64,000 nt of DNA. Source: Panaeolus papilionaceus. Its lineage: Eukaryota; Basidiomycota; Agaricomycetes; Agaricales. The notes beneath the pieces were generated by a model that was given only the letters and a program-made list of their open reading frames with translations, ran no database searches and was not told the DNA's origin. This document shows positions 45,318 to 58,300 of the stretch, in pieces. The stretch spans positions 186,001 to 250,000 of the forward strand of contig JADNRZ010000025.1 in assembly GCA_015501605.1 (NCBI GenBank), read 5' to 3'. Both the position numbers and the translations under genes were made by a program. Each line of letters begins with the position of its first letter. Positions within the stretch are counted from its first letter, which is position 1.

Positions 45318-46890
45318 ATGTTAACAGACAATCATCTCCCAACGTTAACGCCCAATGAGTACGATCCTGTTCATATGACCATCGATGACCAGGTATCTGT
45401 AACACCAGTGGATACCATCCCATTTGCGCCCGTAAGAGGGCTCCCTTTTGGCTCCCCTGAAGTCATGGCATATGGATATTTCGTGCTGTGAGTCTCCAAG
45501 ATATCCATGCATAATCTGAGTTGCTATTGACGACAACGTATGATATAAATAGATTGGTGGGGCCGACTGGCTCGGGAAAAAGCAGTGTAAGTGACGCTTC
45601 TTCTCTCTTTGATCAGAAGGCTGACCTGTATTGTGTTGTAAACTGTAGTTTATCGAAGCACTTGGGGATGAAGCCCTTGGTATCTCCAAAGACCAGCTGG
45701 AGGGCATGACGCAAGAGGTTCAGGCTTATCAATTACTCAACGCAACATGGGTCAACGGAGAAAATGTCTATCTCATCGACACTCCTGGACTAGCTGATGA
45801 AAAAATTTCGGAGATAAGGCTGTTTAGACTGATTAGAGAATGGATGAAGGACAAGTGGGTACATTTTCGGAGTTGCCTTTTACCCGTTCAGAATTTATTT
45901 TTAACCGTCGCTCAGGAAAATTGAGACTGTCCATCGTATCTTGTACTTCGACAGGATAACGGACATCCGCATGTCAAGCAGCAGATGGAGATCCATCGAG
46001 ACTCTTATTCAAGCCATTCAGGGGTTTGATAAGACTAGCGGTGGGGACGTGAACACACTGGCCATCACTCACGTTACGACGATGTGGGACACTGTTATCA
46101 CCGAGAACCAAAGGAGGAAGGTTGAAGTCAGGTTTAATGAGGTAAAAGAGAGCATCAAGGAATGGCATGTGTGTGTTTGCTGTTTTCTTCGATTGATTGA
46201 TGGACTGACCGTGAGTCGACGAATCATTAGGCCCTCCCAGATACAGCCCTCCATCTGTCCAAATTCCACAACACTCGCAATTCGGCGATGTCTATAATTG
46301 ACTTTCAAGACGTAATCCTCATTCGTGGATGGAAACAATGGGAACCCTTCCAGTCAACGCGCAATTTCAGTCCTGACGACATGAAGCATGACACACCCTC
46401 TAATCGACGCTTCGGGTCGTTCCTATACCGAACGCTGTTGGATAGAATTAGAGTTACGAACGAACAACTGGAACTCAACAAAGAGGAGCTCAAAGGGGCG
46501 CTAAGGTGCGGGGAAGGGGGCGATATTGGCGCATTACAGGAGCAGAAGAAGGAAATCGTGGATAATTTAAAACAGTTGGAAGAGGACAGGCAGGAGTTTG
46601 GGGACACCGCGCCTGACGTCGACATCGAAGTACCACTGGACCTTCCACCGAGCCCTACCACGGATGAGGAACAACAAATGGAGGAGGTTGCGATGACGAA
46701 CCCGCAGCTCGAAGAACTTTCACCACAGCCGCGAGATGCTGTTGAGTTTACCCCGTATCTTCCGCCGTCATTCCCTAGCGATAACTCCCAGAGATTACGA
46801 GCACCCCCTAGGACATCAGTCCGAAAAAAGGTACGAACTCTGGTGCGTCGACTTAGCACCATCCTCCGTACCACACATGGCCCCGCATGA
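45318..46890 (+). CDS. P-loop GTPase, intact
   Basis: Exons 45318-45487, 45553-45586 (34 nt), 45649-45854, 45916-46168 and 46231-46890, total 1323 nt (440 residues). G1 is LLVGPTGSGKSS, G3 is VYLIDTPGLADEKIS, then LYFDRITDIRMSSS, and THVTTMWDTV stands where NKxD is expected. Next come KFHNTRNSAM, a heptad-like coiled coil (NEQLELNKEELKGAL), an acidic Pro-rich linker and a basic helix (KVRTLVRRLSTILRTT). The start is chosen as the first ATG after the divergent promoter. No transmembrane segment. By analogy with other GTPases with basic tails it may bind membranes (inference). Confidence 0.85.
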
Positions 46891-47763
46891 GCGCAATAAG
46901 CTCTGCGACCAATCCCCAGAAAACAAGCGTGCACAGTCTCTCAGTTGTCAGTAAATGACAGTTGGGACGGCCATCCAACTATTTCATTGTACTTGGTTAG
47001 ATCTATTTTTAATGCTGTTTGATATTCGGTGCTCTGTCGCATGTGCCGCTATTATTTTTTAAGAAATATGCCGACCCCTTCCTTTCAGTTTATCGAAGTG
47101 TATGTAATCCTATCATGTGATTACAACGCTCTTATATGCCCTCGCGCGCATATCTTCCTTTCCTTAGTCTTACATCGTCGCTACCATCTTGTATTCACTA
47201 CTCGCCGTGTTCACGCGTTTATAGAATATAGCGATTGCCTGTTCATTCATCTGTGCATTCGCTACTGTGTTTCCTGCGTTGCCTGCAGGTTTCCAGTGTA
47301 CCATGGTTCGTGTCTTTGTGCACGAGCATCCCGGTGTTATATTTGTATGTCTGTCCCGGGCCAAATGTCAATCGCTTCCATTCTCCCTATCTTTCTAAAA
47401 CTATGTTCGAATTTAATAGATAATGATCAATTCCCCATGCTCTTCGAGTCTTCGGGGCCGGTCAAGGAGAGAATGCCGCCTTCATATCAGTCCTAAAAAT
47501 AGCAATGCGATGCGCCCAGTGTGCTTTGGCTCAATGCCATTGATTGACATCAATTCTCAATATACGTTTGTGATGTTCTCTGTTCTAAAAACGAGTACCT
47601 CAATGTGGTGCCAATTTATTCAGCTATCAACTGTGCTGTGACAACGTCATTGTAGGCTGGGACGCGATGAAAATTTAAATACGAGGCTGAAACGCTTGGA
47701 TCAACAACCTTCACTTGACGTTCTTGGCATGCCCACCGGTGATTTTCATCTAGATTTGGACTA
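46891..47763. other. Intergenic
   Basis: T-rich sequence, no gene supported. The last 100 bp may be the upstream part of the following pseudogene. Confidence 0.4.
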
Positions 47764-48110
47764 ATGTCATATTTTCCTGCAGAAACTTTCGACCTTACAC
47801 GCACAGTTAGGCTGTCTTCGTACCTGAGCAGCATAGTATCAGGTAGAGTTTTACACGCTCGGGAGAGAGTCTCATCGCTGGCTGAGGAATTGCATAACGC
47901 AATGGGAACCAACTGGGAGGAATCAGATGAATTGGTTCAAATTTTGATGGCACAAAAGGAGAGACGGAGCGCCATCTTCTTCAGTTGCTGCACGACTGCG
48001 ATAAACTTTCGGCCGTATTACCGTCTTCTTCCCCTCCATCCCTCATCCAACGCTTCAAGGTTCGAATCACACATTGGATTAAGGGCACCGTTGCACGCAG
48101 GCGCTCATAG
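47764..48110 (+). pseudogene. Frameshifted C-terminal fragment, paralogue of the 63.5-kb gene
   Basis: The plus frame begins FDLTRTVRLSSYL and continues HARERVSSLAEELHNAMGT and ELVQILMAQK, closely matching the product of the minus-strand gene at 63.5 kb (FDLTRAIRLSLYL; QARERLSSLAGDLSNATGT). Near 47958 the frame slips. In the new frame the match continues (RHLLQLLHDCDKLSAVLPSS, then LIQRFKVRI and WIKGTVARRRS) to the stop at 48110. One indel thus separates two clean halves. No start or G domain is present. Confidence 0.75.
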
Positions 48111-49269
48111 TATCAAAGTGACGTTCTGGACTTTGTTGTTCTTCTATTATGTTAGGGAAGGGCGCACGATGCAAGGGAATGAGTCTATAACAAGTTCGAA
48201 GGTGATCTACATGCATGGCGAGTGCGCCTATATATATGTATGACTTAGTGACTAGGTGACGAAGGTGATGGATGAGAGGGGGAAAGGGAACGAGGAAGAA
48301 AGGGAAGATAGGTGAGCGTAGTGATCCTGACATATTAGCCTTCATTTGTCACATTTTGTCCGTTTTAAATAAAGAGTTTGTGACCAATTACACATGATTG
48401 TACTTTCATTTTTGAATTATTCCTCTGGGGCAGAGCGCTGGGGGCTCCTCTTCCCATACACACCATATCCTTGCTCCATCACGACCTTCGAATTCGTATA
48501 ATGTCCGTCATGGGCGCAACCCCACCTGTGAATCCCCACGTACGCGATCACCAGATGATGATCTGGATCCTCTTGGTCGAAAAAGTTAAAATGCTTTGCA
48601 TCGCATGACGTCTTTCGCTTCATGCTCTCATGATGCGCCCCTCAGAGTAACAGTGCCGCGACCAATTGACGGAAGTCATCTTAACACAAGATGACTCCTG
48701 CCAAGAGTCGCGCCATCATCAGGCTTCAGCCGAGGTCAAAAACCTCACGCGCGATATTCGAAGGATTCGTGCGCTCTGTTCTCAATTCTCCCTTAAGCCT
48801 ATGTAGGCAAGAAATACAATCTTTCTCTCTAACACCCCACTTCGAGTTTTGAGCCCAACGCTACACTGAGCACGCGCGAGACCTCAAGCTCAAGAACATA
48901 GTGAGCTTCTGTTACACTTACTTCATACTTTATCACACCACCCTCGCTGTTCCCTTACTTGGGAACTCTTGTCTGTCCACCACCATCATCTCGCCTGTCT
49001 CACATTGACATCAAACTATTCACATCCTACGAGGAAACACCTTTCTCCTCCACAACTACAACTAACTACCTCAGGACTCCATTCACCTGGACGTGATATC
49101 AACTGCTCAAACTTGACTCGGTATCAGAAAAACTAAGTCTTCGTCTAGCGTTCGAGTTTGAAATGCGTCGCATGCGTATCACATCTGTTGATGGCATCAT
49201 GCTCTCTCGATGGGTCCCTGGCTCCAGTGTCTGAGTGTATGCACGCCGCACATTAATCGTCAACGATGC
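48111..49269. other. Intergenic, possible degenerate copy of the DUF2421 promoter
   Basis: No gene is supported. Around 49060-49145 the sequence loosely resembles 52870-52955 (CAGGAC..CA..CCTGGAC, TATCA.CT.CT.., GGTAT..GAAAAACT), which lies just upstream of the DUF2421 gene. Confidence 0.3.
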
Positions 49270-50452
49270 TCATCTGTTCCTAAACAATGCATTTTTTAAA
49301 CGCTCTTTAATACTAGAACGAACAACAGGTAGGTTAGGTAATTCAGGTGGTCCTAGAAACTCGTCTTTTTCCACCTCGAAAGCAGCAAGAAGCGGCTCTG
49401 CTTTCTGCTTATCCTCCAAATAAATCTGCAAAAGCTCCGGATTCGAGATCGTTGCCTCATCTTGCAGGAGCGCATCGAGATCCCTTAGTGTTTGTTTAAT
49501 TGCTACGATTCGCTCTTCTAGACTTGCATAAATGTTGAGGGCAAATGGTGCTTCCCGCATCTTTTTCCCCTGGTTTTGATGAAGCGGTGAAGTGTACAAG
49601 TTTGGCGTTATGAAAGTCTTCCGAGTGTTCTGCATCATCATGCCAAAATACTGATCAACGATATGGATCGCTGATTCGTGAGTGTTGTGGAACTGGAAGG
49701 GTTGTCCTGCAGCCCCTCCGAAGTTGATCTTGAAATGAAAGTTAACGTTGGTTTTGGTTTGATGAAAAATCAGAGCACCAATACTAATATAGACAGTATG
49801 TACCTGGAGGTGCTCATCTCTAAGCTGCTGAAACCGCTGTTCGGCCGTTCGCAACTACTCTTCGCGCCACAATGTGTCCCACAGGGTTGTGATGATGCCA
49901 ATGCACAGAGCGGAGAATCGCCCATATGGATCACCCAGAAGGTGTCTTATGAGCTGCAGCGTTTTCCTCTGGCTCCCTGACAGACGTTTGTCCGTTATGC
50001 GATGGAAATAGAGCACAGAGGAAATGCGGCTGCGATGCTGGTCCACCCATCTGCAAGTTCATTCGGCTATAATACATCTGCACATATACATGACCTGCAG
50101 GTACATACCCTTGCGTTAACGTTCTGCCACACCTAGAGAGTTGTCACCATGAAGGCGCTCTAGAAACTGCAAGACGATGTGAAATAAGCAACCCATAAAA
50201 CTCAGGAGCGACCAGCAGGATGGAGATAAATTTGTACTTACATTACTTTTTCCATCACCTGTACTACCAATCAGCCTGCATGGATGTATGAAATAATTTG
50301 CGTCATGATTACGATGCACTTGTTGGTTATGACTCATGAGAATCGACATACAGAGTGACATGGGCGTTTGTCTAAGGAACCTTGTCGACGGGCTTGAGCG
50401 ATACAGGTCCAGTGAACTTGACTTTAGATTTACCTTCAGCCATCTCTTCAAG
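49270..50452 (-). pseudogene. P-loop GTPase pseudogene with two nonsense codons and loss of G3
   Basis: Starts at about 50452 with MAEGKSKVKFTGPVSLKPVD, matching the intact gene at 50.7-52.1 kb. There TGG of the intact copy (PW) reads TAG. The 34-nt P-loop exon (50275-50242, IGSTGDGKSN) is intact. Exon 3 begins FLERLHGDNSLGVA and then breaks off, so about 50 codons including the G3 motif are gone. The later exon keeps LYFHRITDKRLSGS and IITTLWDTLWRE, then a TAG at 49855-49857 replaces the Gln codon of the intact copy. The C-terminal exon (QFHNTHESAIHIVDQYF, a coiled coil and the basic end SIKERLKNALFRNR) is open. Confidence 0.85.
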
Positions 50453-50742
50453 ATGGAAGCTAGCGAGAAAGAAGGAAATATGGACGCTTGGAAACCCGCC
50501 GGTCACGAATAATGTGACGAGAAAAATTAATACTTCCCAAAATGGAAGATGAATTATCTCAGGCCAGTGGTATTATACAGTACGCTACAATATACAGCAG
50601 GATTTCAGGTTAAAGGTCCCTGGGTCGCTCGTATAATATCAGCCCTGTAGGAAAAGCGTATCGAGAACGTAATTACTGATTGCCGACAACTCACCCATTT
50701 CGAAAGTCTTTGTAAAGAAGGCTTCAATCAGAATTCGCTCAT

Positions 50743-52081
50743 TTATTTCCTCAACAGCACATCCTTCAAACGCTGCAAAATCCCAGCTCGAACAACCACC
50801 ATATCCGTAGCTCCCAAAAACTCTTCCTTCTCCCGCTCAAAAGCCCCAAGCAGCGCCTCCGCTCTCCGCCTATCCTCCTCATAAATCCTGACCAGCTCAG
50901 GATTCGATACCGTTGCCTCATCCCGGAGGAGTTCGTCCAGATCCGTCAGCCTCTGTCGAGTCGCTGACATTCGCTCTTCGAGGCTTGCCCACACGTTCAG
51001 AGCGAATGGTGCTTCGCGCATTTTTCGGCCCCGGTTGCGATGCAGCGGTGACGCGAAGAGGTTGGGTGCGATGAGGGTTTTGTGCGCGCTTTGTGCGATC
51101 GTGTCGAAGAACTCGACTAGGACGTGGATGGCTGATTCATGGGTGTTGTGAAATCTGAGGGGTTGGCCTGCGAGGGCTCCGAAGTTGATCTGTAGGGAAT
51201 GAAAGTCGTCGTTGGTTAACGTTAGTTGAATAATTACCTAAATAAGAACGCCAAGTTCCAACATTACATTGACCAACAAACGTACCTGTAGATGCTCATT
51301 TCTCAGCTGCTCAAATCGCTCCTCAGCACTCCGCAATTGGTCTTCACGCCACAAGGTGTCCCACATCGTTGTGACCACCCCAATCCACACCGACAGGAAC
51401 GATGATGATCGGTCGTGTGCAGTGCCGAGAAGCGCGCTGATGAGGTGTAGCGTTTGTCTTTGGGTCCCTGAGAGGCGTTTGTCCGTGATGCGATGGAGGT
51501 AGAGCACGGAGCCGATGCGGCTTATAGGTAAAATTGCCCTGAAATGTCTTTAGGTACACCTGGTAGCATACGTGCGTCCCTGCAGTCACCCACCGCTGCG
51601 TCCTGCACCACACTTGCAGTTTCTTCACCACCGCCATCTCGGATAACTGATTGTCTTGGAACCCGGGACAGTCAAGGATGTACAAAGCGTTGTGGTTCAG
51701 CCCGACACGCACGTTGTGCACTTTGTAGCATGTTATATCCTGCGTGACGCTCTCTAGCGAGTTTCCCGCAATTCCGAGCGATTTGTCGTCACTGTGAAGG
51801 CACTCTAGGAACTGAAAGATACATACAAATGTTCGATATGAAAAAAAAAATAAGACAAGTCTTCTCTTTAGCAGGATGGAAAAAATAACGGAGGTGTGTA
51901 CTTACGTTGCTTTTCCCAACACCTGTGCTACCGATTAGACTGCATGAACGTGCGTCGTGTTTATGGATTTTGATAAGGCCAAGAATTGAGGATTGACATA
52001 CAGCGTGACGTGAGTCATCGTCCAAGGAACGTCGTCGACGCGCTCGAGAGATACAGACCCAGTAACTCGGCATTTGGCCAT
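50743..52081 (-). CDS. P-loop GTPase, intact, short form
   Basis: Exons 52081-52002, 51939-51906 (34 nt), 51811-51594, 51538-51286 and 51189-50743, total 1032 nt (343 residues), all in frame. G1 is LLIGSTGVGKSN; G3 is the variant LYILDCPGFQDNQLS; then LYLHRITDKRLSGT, and VVTTMWDTLW at the G4 position. The C-terminal part has RFHNTHESAIHVLVEFF, a helical coiled coil (ALNVWASLEERMSATRQRL) and the basic end LQRLKDVLLRK. It is the intact parent type of the pseudogene next door and of the fragments at 59.2 and 62.2 kb. Divergent from the DUF2421 transporter gene. Confidence 0.85.
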
Positions 52082-53041
52082 TGGGTGATGATGGCGAGGT
52101 TCAAGGAGGGAATAATATTAACAGCATTGTGATAGCGAATGGTGCCAGCTGTGATCACAGGACCAACAGTTCCCACAGACGGTGGCACTGACACAGTGAC
52201 AGGCCTGGAGGCTGCGATCATGTGCAAGGATGGACTATGTACTCTCAGCTGCGACCCTGTTTTTGAACACTGCCATAGCTCAGCGAGATTGTGAATTCTT
52301 TGCTATCTTATGTCTTATAGGCGTAGGCGGATCGGGTGGTGACGAGCTCTAGATACTGAGGCAGCCGGGCAACGTGCTAGGGATCGGCGAAGAGGTTATA
52401 TGGATGAAATTTTACAACAAGGCAATGAAGAAGGGGGGTATAATACACCACAAAAAGCGGGGAGAAAGGCTAGTATTGGGCGATAGAGTATGGAACTTGT
52501 GTATTAGGGCGTCTTACATCCAAGATTAGCAGGTCGGCACTTGCTGAAGACAGGGTAGGGTCGTGGGGTCCACCCTCAGGCTAGGAAAGTGGCGGTAAGG
52601 TGAGTTTAGACGAGTCATAACGCGCATATGCATAACGGATGAATATGACAATAATAAATGAAGAGAAACACTACCGAAGATGTACCTAGGTGTGGCACGA
52701 CGAAGGGCGAACACGAGCACGAAATACGACAGATCAGGATCACATGATTATCTTATCTTATCACTGCCAACGATGATGATGTCACGCGTGGGCATATGAA
52801 CAAAGTTTTTCCGCCTCCACCATCATTTGTCTGGTCGTTCTCATCTACGACAACGACGACAACTAATTGTCATCAGGACCTTCACAAACCTGGACTTGCT
52901 ATCAGCTACTCAGGCTGGATTTGGTATGGGAAAAAACTGAGCCTGTCATCAGCGCAACACTGGACGCATTATAGTCTCTCATTGGGCTCTTGAAACCTCA
53001 ACCGGAACTAAGGTCACCTCCCAAGGAAGAAGCAGTAAAAC
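52082..53041. promoter_or_regulatory. Divergent promoter region of GTPase and DUF2421 genes
   Basis: This gap of about 960 bp lies between two genes transcribed apart. Its right half (about 52540-53041), plus the first codons of the DUF2421 gene, is duplicated at about 61780-62230. The copy includes shared words such as ATTATCTTATCTTATCACTG, GATGATGATGTCACGC and ACTGGACGCATTATAG. The conservation suggests promoter function (inference). Confidence 0.55.
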
Positions 53042-55358
53042 ATGACAGACGCGACGTTACACGATGCTATTCTCGCCACTAACATCGCACAGATGCGACC
53101 CTCCAGTCCCAGCTCACCTCCCAACTTGAACGACGCTCCAAGTCAGCTTCCACAACCACACCGAACAACCGGGTCGTCAACCAACGAAAGACTCCCCCGA
53201 ACCTTCTCTCTCAATTCCCTAAATTCCTCATCCTCATCTCCCCATTCATCCTCATCCTCTTCATCATCATCTTCCTCACACAGCTCAAACTGCACCGGTA
53301 GCTCTACCCGATCCAGCTCCAAACCCTCCCCGCCACTAACGTCATCGCAAAAGCTGCACCGGAAAGTAGGGTCTTTTCTGGATGGACACACTGCGTGGAT
53401 TACGTCCAACCTGACGTATTCGAGGCTGAAACCAGCGATACGATGTGCGATTGCGGGATGGCTTTCTGCGGTGCTGTTTATCGTCCCTGATGTGTTGAGG
53501 TTGATGGGTCAGGTGTGTATTCTCCTCTAGTTTTCTTTCTGAAGGAGAAGGTGCTAAAATGGTGCTTGTGACGTTTTCAGGCTAGCTTTCTTATCCTCAT
53601 TGGTGACTTCTGCCTTGCATCTCCTCAAACTAGGTTCGCACTAACGCATCCATTCATACAGCCTCGTTCTTCTCTCCCCCAAGCGACCCCTTCCTCTTCG
53701 TCCTAGAACGCGAATTCCTCATCCTTTTATTCGCAGCTACAGCATGGGCGTACGTATTCAATCCCGTTCCTGTTGTATAGATGTTATTGATGTGGATGAA
53801 AGATGGGCATGTTTAGGTATATTCGTCGCCAACCTCACGCGCAGCAATGTGGTGAGAGGTGTTACGATTGTGGATGTGGTGGATGGGAAGTACATTGAAG
53901 CCAAGGTGAGTTCAACGTTCAACGTCATGTATGTTGATTTAGGTCGTACTTGTGAAACTAACGCGTTTTTCGTGTCGTTCCAGCCATCGATCATCCTTGC
54001 CGCTTTCGTATTCCTAGGCAGCGCGTTTTTCCTCTTCATCAAAGCGAAAAAAGGACCAGGCCCTTACCTCTTCGCAACCGTGTTCGCGTGTATCTGCATG
54101 GGTCCGTCCTCCCTCCTTCTTTGTCATCCTCTCCTCTCCTCTAACCCTCCCTGACACCCAGACATCTCCCTGACCACCGCCGCATTCTTCCCCTTCCCGT
54201 TCTTCCTCGTCGGCCGCAGCATCCTCATCCCCCTCACATTCCACTCCGCGCTCGCCCTCCTCTGCTCCATCTTCATCTTCCCCAGCACCGTCTCCGCCCT
54301 CTTCACCACCCGCATCATCGAGTGCCTCACACCCCTGCACTCCGCGCTCACCACACACCTCTCCCTCTTCGACCCCTCCACTCACCCCCTGGGTTCGGCG
54401 GAATTTTCGACGCTGCTGGAAGCGATGCACAAAGATACAAAGAAGTGCGAAAACGGCCTTATTCCGCTGGCGAGCACGGGGAGGTTATTGGGGAACGATG
54501 TGATTTATGCACGGTTTGAGCCGGGGGATTGGAGGGTGTTTCAGGCGCTGTGTAGGAGGCTGGTGGGGAGGCTGGATGGGGTGGGGATGTATTGGGGGTT
54601 GGTGGATCCGAAGAGGGAGAGGTTTCCGGGGACGGGCGCGGTGGGGAATCGGGAAGGTGGGGGTGGTGGGCAGGAAGGGGGTGAGGGTGGAGGAAGGGGG
54701 TATGCGCATATGCATGGTGTTACGCCGTTTCCGAGTATGCCTGGCACACCCATTCTTGGACAGAGTAGAGCTCCGTCGGTCGAGCGCGTGAGGAGTAGAG
54801 GGACCTCTGGGGATCGTGTGAGGAGCCGTGGGCACTCTGTGGATAAAGCACGGGGACAATCTGTGGATAGTCTCCGAGGAAGAGGTCGAACGGATTTAGC
54901 CGAGAAAGAGAGGGGGAGGAGAGGTTACACACCCGAGAGGGGCAGGAGAGGCTTCACGCCCGATCATGAGCGCGTCGTATCGAGGGATACGGAGTACGGC
55001 TATGCGAATCCGGTTCCTTCGTCGCCGTTGGTGAAGAGTGAGACGATTGGGAGTGGGATGGCTGATTTTGGGGCGCGTATGCCTACCCATTTCCATTCCC
55101 ATTCCAGGCCTACCCACACTCATCACCATAGCGCAACTCATGGACATGGACATGCCCACACGCATAATACATCCCACGTCCACTTCGGGTCCAGCCCCAC
55201 CACAGGAGGCGAGGGCAGCAGCCCGCGCAGCTCCCCTGTGTCGCCGTCATCGCCTACGTTGACGAACCCGCTGAGTTCAAAGGGGCAGTATTATGGGGTT
55301 GTGGATGGGGGTAGTTTAGGGAGGAGACCGAAGAAGAGTGGGGGTGGGCATGCGTTGT

Positions 55359-55392
<34 letters not shown>

Positions 55393-58300
55393 CGGGCATC
55401 AGCATGGGCACGGGGGCTCTTCTCAGCTCCGAGAGCCTGCGTCTGGGGTTATATCGCCATCTATGAGCTCTTCTTCGCAGTTTCATCCACTGTCTCCGTC
55501 TATTACTCGCAGAAGCGGGTATGCTACGCCACCTCCTGGGTCCCCTCAGTCCCAATCTCAGTCATACTCTCATTCAGCTTCGCAAGCAGGCCACCATCAT
55601 GTATTACTGCATAACTCGCTCCTCGCTGCTACACCCCGAGGCGCGAAGAGGAAGAAAGATAAGAGTAAGAAGAGGTTTGGAGGGTTGGGTGGGAGTATTT
55701 CGGGGAGTTTGGGTGGGAGTTTGACGGGTGAGTGTGTTTCTGCCTTTGAGCGTATCGGAGTCATATTCCACAATTTGAATCTTTGATTGAATACTTGGAT
55801 CTACAGGCGACGAAGAAGCCGAAGTGGGGCGCTTTGAGGCGCAGCGGTACCTCAACCTTGAAGCTACGAGGATGAGACGGGGCGAGAATGCAGAGCAGGA
55901 GGAGAAGTGGGTGCGTGAGGGGATGGGGTTGCTGAGGGAGTGGTGAGTTTTCGTCTTCATTTATAATTCTTCGTTTTGCGCTACGTAACATAATCTGACG
56001 GTTCTTCCTTAGCTGCGCACCACTCCTCGAACAATGTATCTCTGCGACGGCTGAGATCACCTCGTGGTTGGGGACGGTGCGAGGCGGGAGGCTGGGCTCG
56101 CTCCTCAAGATACGAAAAGAGCGCCGGGCGAAGGAACGTGAGGAGAGGGTGAAACATCTAAGAAGTATAAGAGAGGTGTTGGTTAGGGTGTTGGAGGTGT
56201 TCAGGGATGAGACTAGGTCCGTCCACCCTTCGTTTTTTCTTTCGAATATGATGCTGACTCGATGATGACTTCGTAGAACCCTCGTCGTCGAACCCTATAA
56301 ATCTGGGTTTGTCAAATCCAAAGATCAGGAGAAAGTATTTAAGGAGGAGATGGGAGTGGAAGGCGAGATTATGGGTAGGTCGGAGTCGAGGATGGGTCAG
56401 GGGAATGATGAGGGGGTGGGTGGGGGTGGGTCGACGCTGCTTGGGGATTTGGACGAGGGGTTGGCGCCTGGAGGTAGTCCTGGGGAGGGAGGTGTGAGGG
56501 GGCATCGCGGGGAGGATTATACAGAAAGGAGAGCGGAGGAGGATGGGGATGAGGATGGGGAGAGGAAGGACGAGAGGGAAGAGAGGAAGAGGAAGATGCC
56601 GCCTCACCGATATTTGTTCCATTGTTATGTGTATCAGTATCATTTGATACAGATTGCGGTTATTTTGATTGAGATGGTGCGTTTAATTTTCCATTCATCA
56701 AGTTCTGAATCGTTGAAACTGATTTGGGTGGTATAGTTGGACGAGATGATTAGGTTGGAAGAAGAACGCGTCGAGTGTAAGTTGTGGACGCCTATGGATA
56801 GGTTATATGGGTTTTTGAAAGGGTGGGGAGAGACGTCGATTGTGGATGACGAACATGCGGAGGACGACGATCCTGGTACGTATACATTACTCTTCAATTC
56901 TTTTTTGTACTTGACGTCCTAATACATCTCTTCTAGACTACATTCAAGGCCTACACCACGGCCACGCCGTTTCCCCACCCTCACATTCCCCACCCGCCAC
57001 AGGCCAAAGCACCGCTCTCCCGCGGCTTCACATCCCCATCTCCATTCCTCACCCTCACCTCCCCCACTTCCCCGACCTCAACTTCCCCCACCGTCGCGAC
57101 CCCGATGCCCTCCCGCCTCGCAACCTCTTCGAAGCGCTTATGAATGCGCTGCATGAGGCCATCACGAGTATTAGGGGCGGGAATATGCAGTTTGCGATTA
57201 AGGCGGGTGTGTTGAGTGTGCTGTTGTGTTTGCCGTTTTTTTTGAAGAGTAGTGCGCAGTGGGCGTATCGTGAGTGGTGTTTTTCGTTATTGATAATGAG
57301 ATGAGAGGTGCTGATGATGGTGTTTTATCAGAGAATCGGTTCTTTTGGGCTGTGTATGTTTTCGTTGACTTCACTCGGTGCTTGTTCATTAATGGTGCAC
57401 ACTTTATCTAGTGCTATGGGACAACTCACCATCGCGAGATTCAGAGGCGATACGACATTCGGCTTGACTGCGAGAGTTATCAGTACCTTTTTCGGAGGAC
57501 TAACAGGTATGGTCCTATGGTGCGTCCCATCTCACTGCCTCGCTTCTATACCCCAACTGCATACTAATCTACGTTTCCTCTCTTCCAATTCAATAACAGG
57601 TACATCTCCGCTGGCTCAGGGCACAGCAACCCCTACGCTCTCGCAGCCACATTCCTCGTCTGTGCCCCATTCTTCTACTTCGCGAGGCTCTACTGGCCGA
57701 TCCCGCAAATGACCAATATCGTGTTTTTTGTCACCGCTGTGTTGGTGATTGGGTATTCGTATCAGGATTCGATACTGCGTGCGCCTGGATCGCCTGGGTC
57801 GGGTTGGAATGTGGCTTGGGTGCGTTACTGTTAGTTTTGGATGCGTTTGGTGTTTGTGACTAAACGAGGTTGTGCGTTTTTAGAGGCGCTTCGTATTTGT
57901 TTCGTTGGGCGTATTCGCAGCGTTGTAAGTGCTTTTCATATCGTCGTAACACCAAAACTCACACTCGACCCTCAACAGCATCTTCTCCTACTTCCCGCCC
58001 GCAACTACCATCCGTCGGTACCAACGTCAACTACTCTCAACCACCACAAGCGAAATAGGGTCTATATATTGCTCCATACTCACCTTTGCTAATACGAAAC
58101 ACGAACCCGAGGTTCAAGAGATTATAAGAAGTCTAATCGCAGTCCGAGCGAAGCTGAACAGAGGGGGAGTTATGACGGTTAATGTTGGGTATGAGGTCCG
58201 TCGTCTCATTCTCTTTTGTCATTCAATCAACGTTGAGAGAAGACGTCATGTCTAGTTTTCGCTGAGAGGCCGATGGCCTAGAAAACGCTACCAGAAGATT

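Noticed and set aside
46305..46934. A 209-codon minus-strand frame rich in Ser and Cys
   Set aside because: It is the complement of the last exon of the 45.3-kb GTPase gene.
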